Positions 5,888-7,294 of a stretch of DNA of 7,294 nucleotides are shown here, piece by piece. Position 1 is the first letter of the stretch. Each line of letters begins with the position of its first letter. The notes under the pieces are model-generated. The model saw only the letters and a program-made list of their open reading frames with translations. It did not search any database and was not told the DNA's origin. The stretch is from Defluviitaleaceae bacterium (GTDB taxonomy: Bacteria > Bacillota_A > Clostridia > Lachnospirales > WQUN01): contig WREB01000055.1 of NCBI GenBank assembly GCA_009779525.1, positions 1 to 7,294 of the forward strand. The letters are read 5' to 3'. Both the position numbers and the translations under genes were made by a program.

Positions 5888-6772
5888 GTGAAGTATGCCG
5901 TTTGCGAAGGCGGGAGTCACGCCGAAGCGTCAAACGGGCGGCGCGCCTCGGGAAAGATAGCGCTTGAGGGTTTTGCGATGGGCCTTCCGGTAACTTCAAT
6001 CGCCAACCGCGCGTTTGAGGGAAACAGAAACATAACCGGGCTTACGGTTCCCGAAGGAATCGTCATGATCGGCAAATGGGCGTTCGCGGGCTGCGTTGGG
6101 CTGACGGAAGCCGTCCTTCCCCAAAACTTAACCGAAATCGGATGGTTCGCGTTCGCCAACTGCGCCTCATTGGTTAAAGCCAACATCCCAAGCGGAATCG
6201 AATGCATCGGCGGCGCCTTCGCAGGCTGCGCCGCGCTTGGAGAAATCGAAATCCCGGAAGGCGTAAAAAACATAAAGGGCGCGTTTTCGGGCTGCGGCAA
6301 ATTGATCCGGGTTTCCGTCCCCGACGGCGTTAAAAATATCGCCGGCGCCTTCGCGAATTGCAAGAACCTTACTTCTTTGTCGCTGCCCGCGTCTCTTACG
6401 GAGATCGGCTACAGGGCGGTCGCGAGCTGCGAAAGCCTGGCGTCCGTCGAGATCCCCGGGACCGTCGAAACAATCGGCGACGAGGCCTTCGACGGCTGCT
6501 TGAATCTGCGCGAAATAGTATTGCCGGAGGGGCTTAAGTCAATCGGAAGTTTCGCGTTTCGAAACAGCGCGGGATTGATTTCGGCGCGCATACCGAAAAG
6601 CGTCGAGTCGATTTCATCAGAACGGACCCCGGGAAGGTTTCTTTCCGGCGAAACGGAAAGGCAAAACCACGCGTTCGAGGGCTGCCCGGACCTGCTCATC
6701 CACTGCGAGAAGGATTCGGCCGCGCACGCGTACGCGAAGGAATGGGACATAAACTATAAACTGATCGATTGA
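5888..6772 (+). CDS. BspA-type leucine-rich-repeat protein (LRR_5 family)
   Basis: This 294-residue protein consists almost wholly of BspA-like leucine-rich repeats. A short N-terminal strand region leads to GLPVTSIANRAF. Nine repeats of the form I-G-x-x-AF-x-x-C-x-x-L-x-x-x-x-(I/L)-P-x-x-(L/V)-x-x follow from residue 38 to about 241. Six are 23 residues long; the three in the middle (starting near 107, 129 and 151) are 22 residues long and read IGGAF, IKGAF and IAGAF. The last, capping repeat is interrupted by about 17 polar residues (243-260) before HAFEGC. It ends in the usual cap, IHCEKDSAAHAYAKEW. No signal peptide, membrane segment or sortase motif is visible, so the protein is predicted to be cytoplasmic, unlike many BspA-like surface proteins. 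The GTG start is provisional: it lacks a good ribosome binding site, and the frame stays open upstream to 5816. The family usually mediates protein binding; the partner is unknown. The stop lies within the ribosome binding site of the next gene. Confidence 0.88.
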   Translation: MKYAVCEGGSHAEASNGRRASGKIALEGFAMGLPVTSIANRAFEGNRNITGLTVPEGIVMIGKWAFAGCVGLTEAVLPQNLTEIGWFAFANCASLVKANIPSGIECIGGAFAGCAALGEIEIPEGVKNIKGAFSGCGKLIRVSVPDGVKNIAGAFANCKNLTSLSLPASLTEIGYRAVASCESLASVEIPGTVETIGDEAFDGCLNLREIVLPEGLKSIGSFAFRNSAGLISARIPKSVESISSERTPGRFLSGETERQNHAFEGCPDLLIHCEKDSAAHAYAKEWDINYKLID

Positions 6773-6776
6773 GGGG
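6771..6776 (+). promoter_or_regulatory. Ribosome binding site of the CBM9-like gene
   Basis: GAGGGG begins inside the TGA stop of the LRR gene and lies 7 bases before the ATG at 6784. The overlap of stop codon and binding site supports co-transcription and probable coupling of the two genes. Confidence 0.8.
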
Positions 6777-6783
6777 TGCTTTG

Positions 6784-7294
6784 ATGAAAACGGTATGCTT
6801 CAGGGACGCAGTGTTCCCGGTTACGCCCGAGGTTTGGGAAACGGTCGAAGAAAACCCGATCGCAAATTTTCCGTGGGACAAGACGGGCTACAAACCGAAG
6901 GTAACGTTTAAACTATTCCATAGCCGCGAAGGCTTCCACGTCCGCTTCGAAGCGGAGGACGAACACATTCTCGCGGTAAACACGGAGCCAAACAGCTCCG
7001 TCTGCCAGGACAGCTGCGTCGAATGGTTCGTAAACCCAAGCCCGCAGGCCTCGAAAAACTACGTAAACTTCGAGATAAACCCGCTCGGGACGCTTCACGC
7101 GGGCTTCGGCGAAAACATATTCAAGCGCGAGCTTTTATCCGGCGAAACCTACGCGATGATAAAGATCAAGCCGTACATAAGCAGCCCGGCCTGGCGAATG
7201 GAATATTTCGCGCCGTTCAAATTCTTCGAGAAGCTTTACGGGCCGATCGGATTTACGGCGGGCCACGAGATCGCCGCCAACTTCTACAAATGCG
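6784..7294 (+). CDS. Carbohydrate-binding family 9-like protein, N-terminal part (runs off the window)
   Basis: The first 170 codons are present and open to the window edge. The protein begins MKTVCFRDAVFPVTPEVWET and has no signal peptide. Features recall the CBM9-like beta-sandwich family: an aromatic NFPWDKTGYKPKVTFKL segment (28-44), a strand FHVRFEAED (51-59), the conserved-type QDSCVEWFVNP (75-85), and YVNFEINPLGTLHAGFG (93-109). Close to the break is ANFYKC (165-170), which in related proteins lies near the C-terminus of the domain, so most of the protein is probably visible. Isolated domains of this type occur in Clostridia and Bacteroidota and are presumed to bind sugars, but a substrate cannot be read from sequence. 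The gene follows the LRR gene with an 11-base gap. The family call is from memory of motif patterns and would need a profile search. Confidence 0.72.
   Translation, partial: MKTVCFRDAVFPVTPEVWETVEENPIANFPWDKTGYKPKVTFKLFHSREGFHVRFEAEDEHILAVNTEPNSSVCQDSCVEWFVNPSPQASKNYVNFEINPLGTLHAGFGENIFKRELLSGETYAMIKIKPYISSPAWRMEYFAPFKFFEKLYGPIGFTAGHEIAANFYKC

Noticed and set aside
5917..6750. Minus-strand open frames opposite the LRR gene
   Set aside because: They mirror the repeat periodicity of the LRR gene (recurrent NA/PSG patterns) and have no independent support.

Overview
The window looks like chromosomal DNA of a moderately GC-rich bacterium, most likely a Clostridia-type member of the Bacillota. 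The reasons are a tRNA-sensing T-box leader, a type I-beta DAHP synthase, strong GGAGG-type ribosome binding sites, a BspA-type leucine-rich-repeat protein and a large Cache/GAF hybrid histidine kinase. I cannot name a genus. No mobile elements, tRNA or rRNA genes, or CRISPR arrays were seen.

Region 1 (1-2303, minus strand) is the start of an aromatic amino acid operon. A near-consensus sigma-70 promoter (TTGACG, 16 bp, TATAAT) drives a leader of about 290 nt. The leader carries the T-box signature, a UAC (tyrosine) specifier and a rho-independent terminator. It is followed by aroF (DAHP synthase with an N-terminal regulatory domain), tyrA (prephenate dehydrogenase) and the first 38 codons of aroB (3-dehydroquinate synthase). 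Each downstream gene overlaps the one before it by the four bases ATGA. The proposed logic is that uncharged tRNA-Tyr allows transcription into the operon. Flux is then probably also limited by feedback on the DAHP synthase.

Region 2 (2332-5634, minus strand) is one 1100-residue membrane hybrid sensor kinase: TM, Cache-like sensor, TM, HAMP, GAF, HisKA, HATPase and two receiver domains. It has no HPt or DNA-binding output domain, and no response regulator gene lies beside it.

Region 3 (5635-5887) is a divergent intergenic region with weak promoter candidates and a 12-bp palindrome.

Region 4 (5888-7294, plus strand) holds a compact BspA-like leucine-rich-repeat protein without an obvious signal peptide. 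Its stop codon lies within the ribosome binding site of a second gene, which encodes a protein resembling carbohydrate-binding family 9 and runs off the window. The two are probably co-transcribed. The least ordinary items are the one-residue-short repeats in the LRR protein, the ambiguous start of that gene, and the extra hairpin in the T-box leader. Nothing here clearly amounts to a new biological system.
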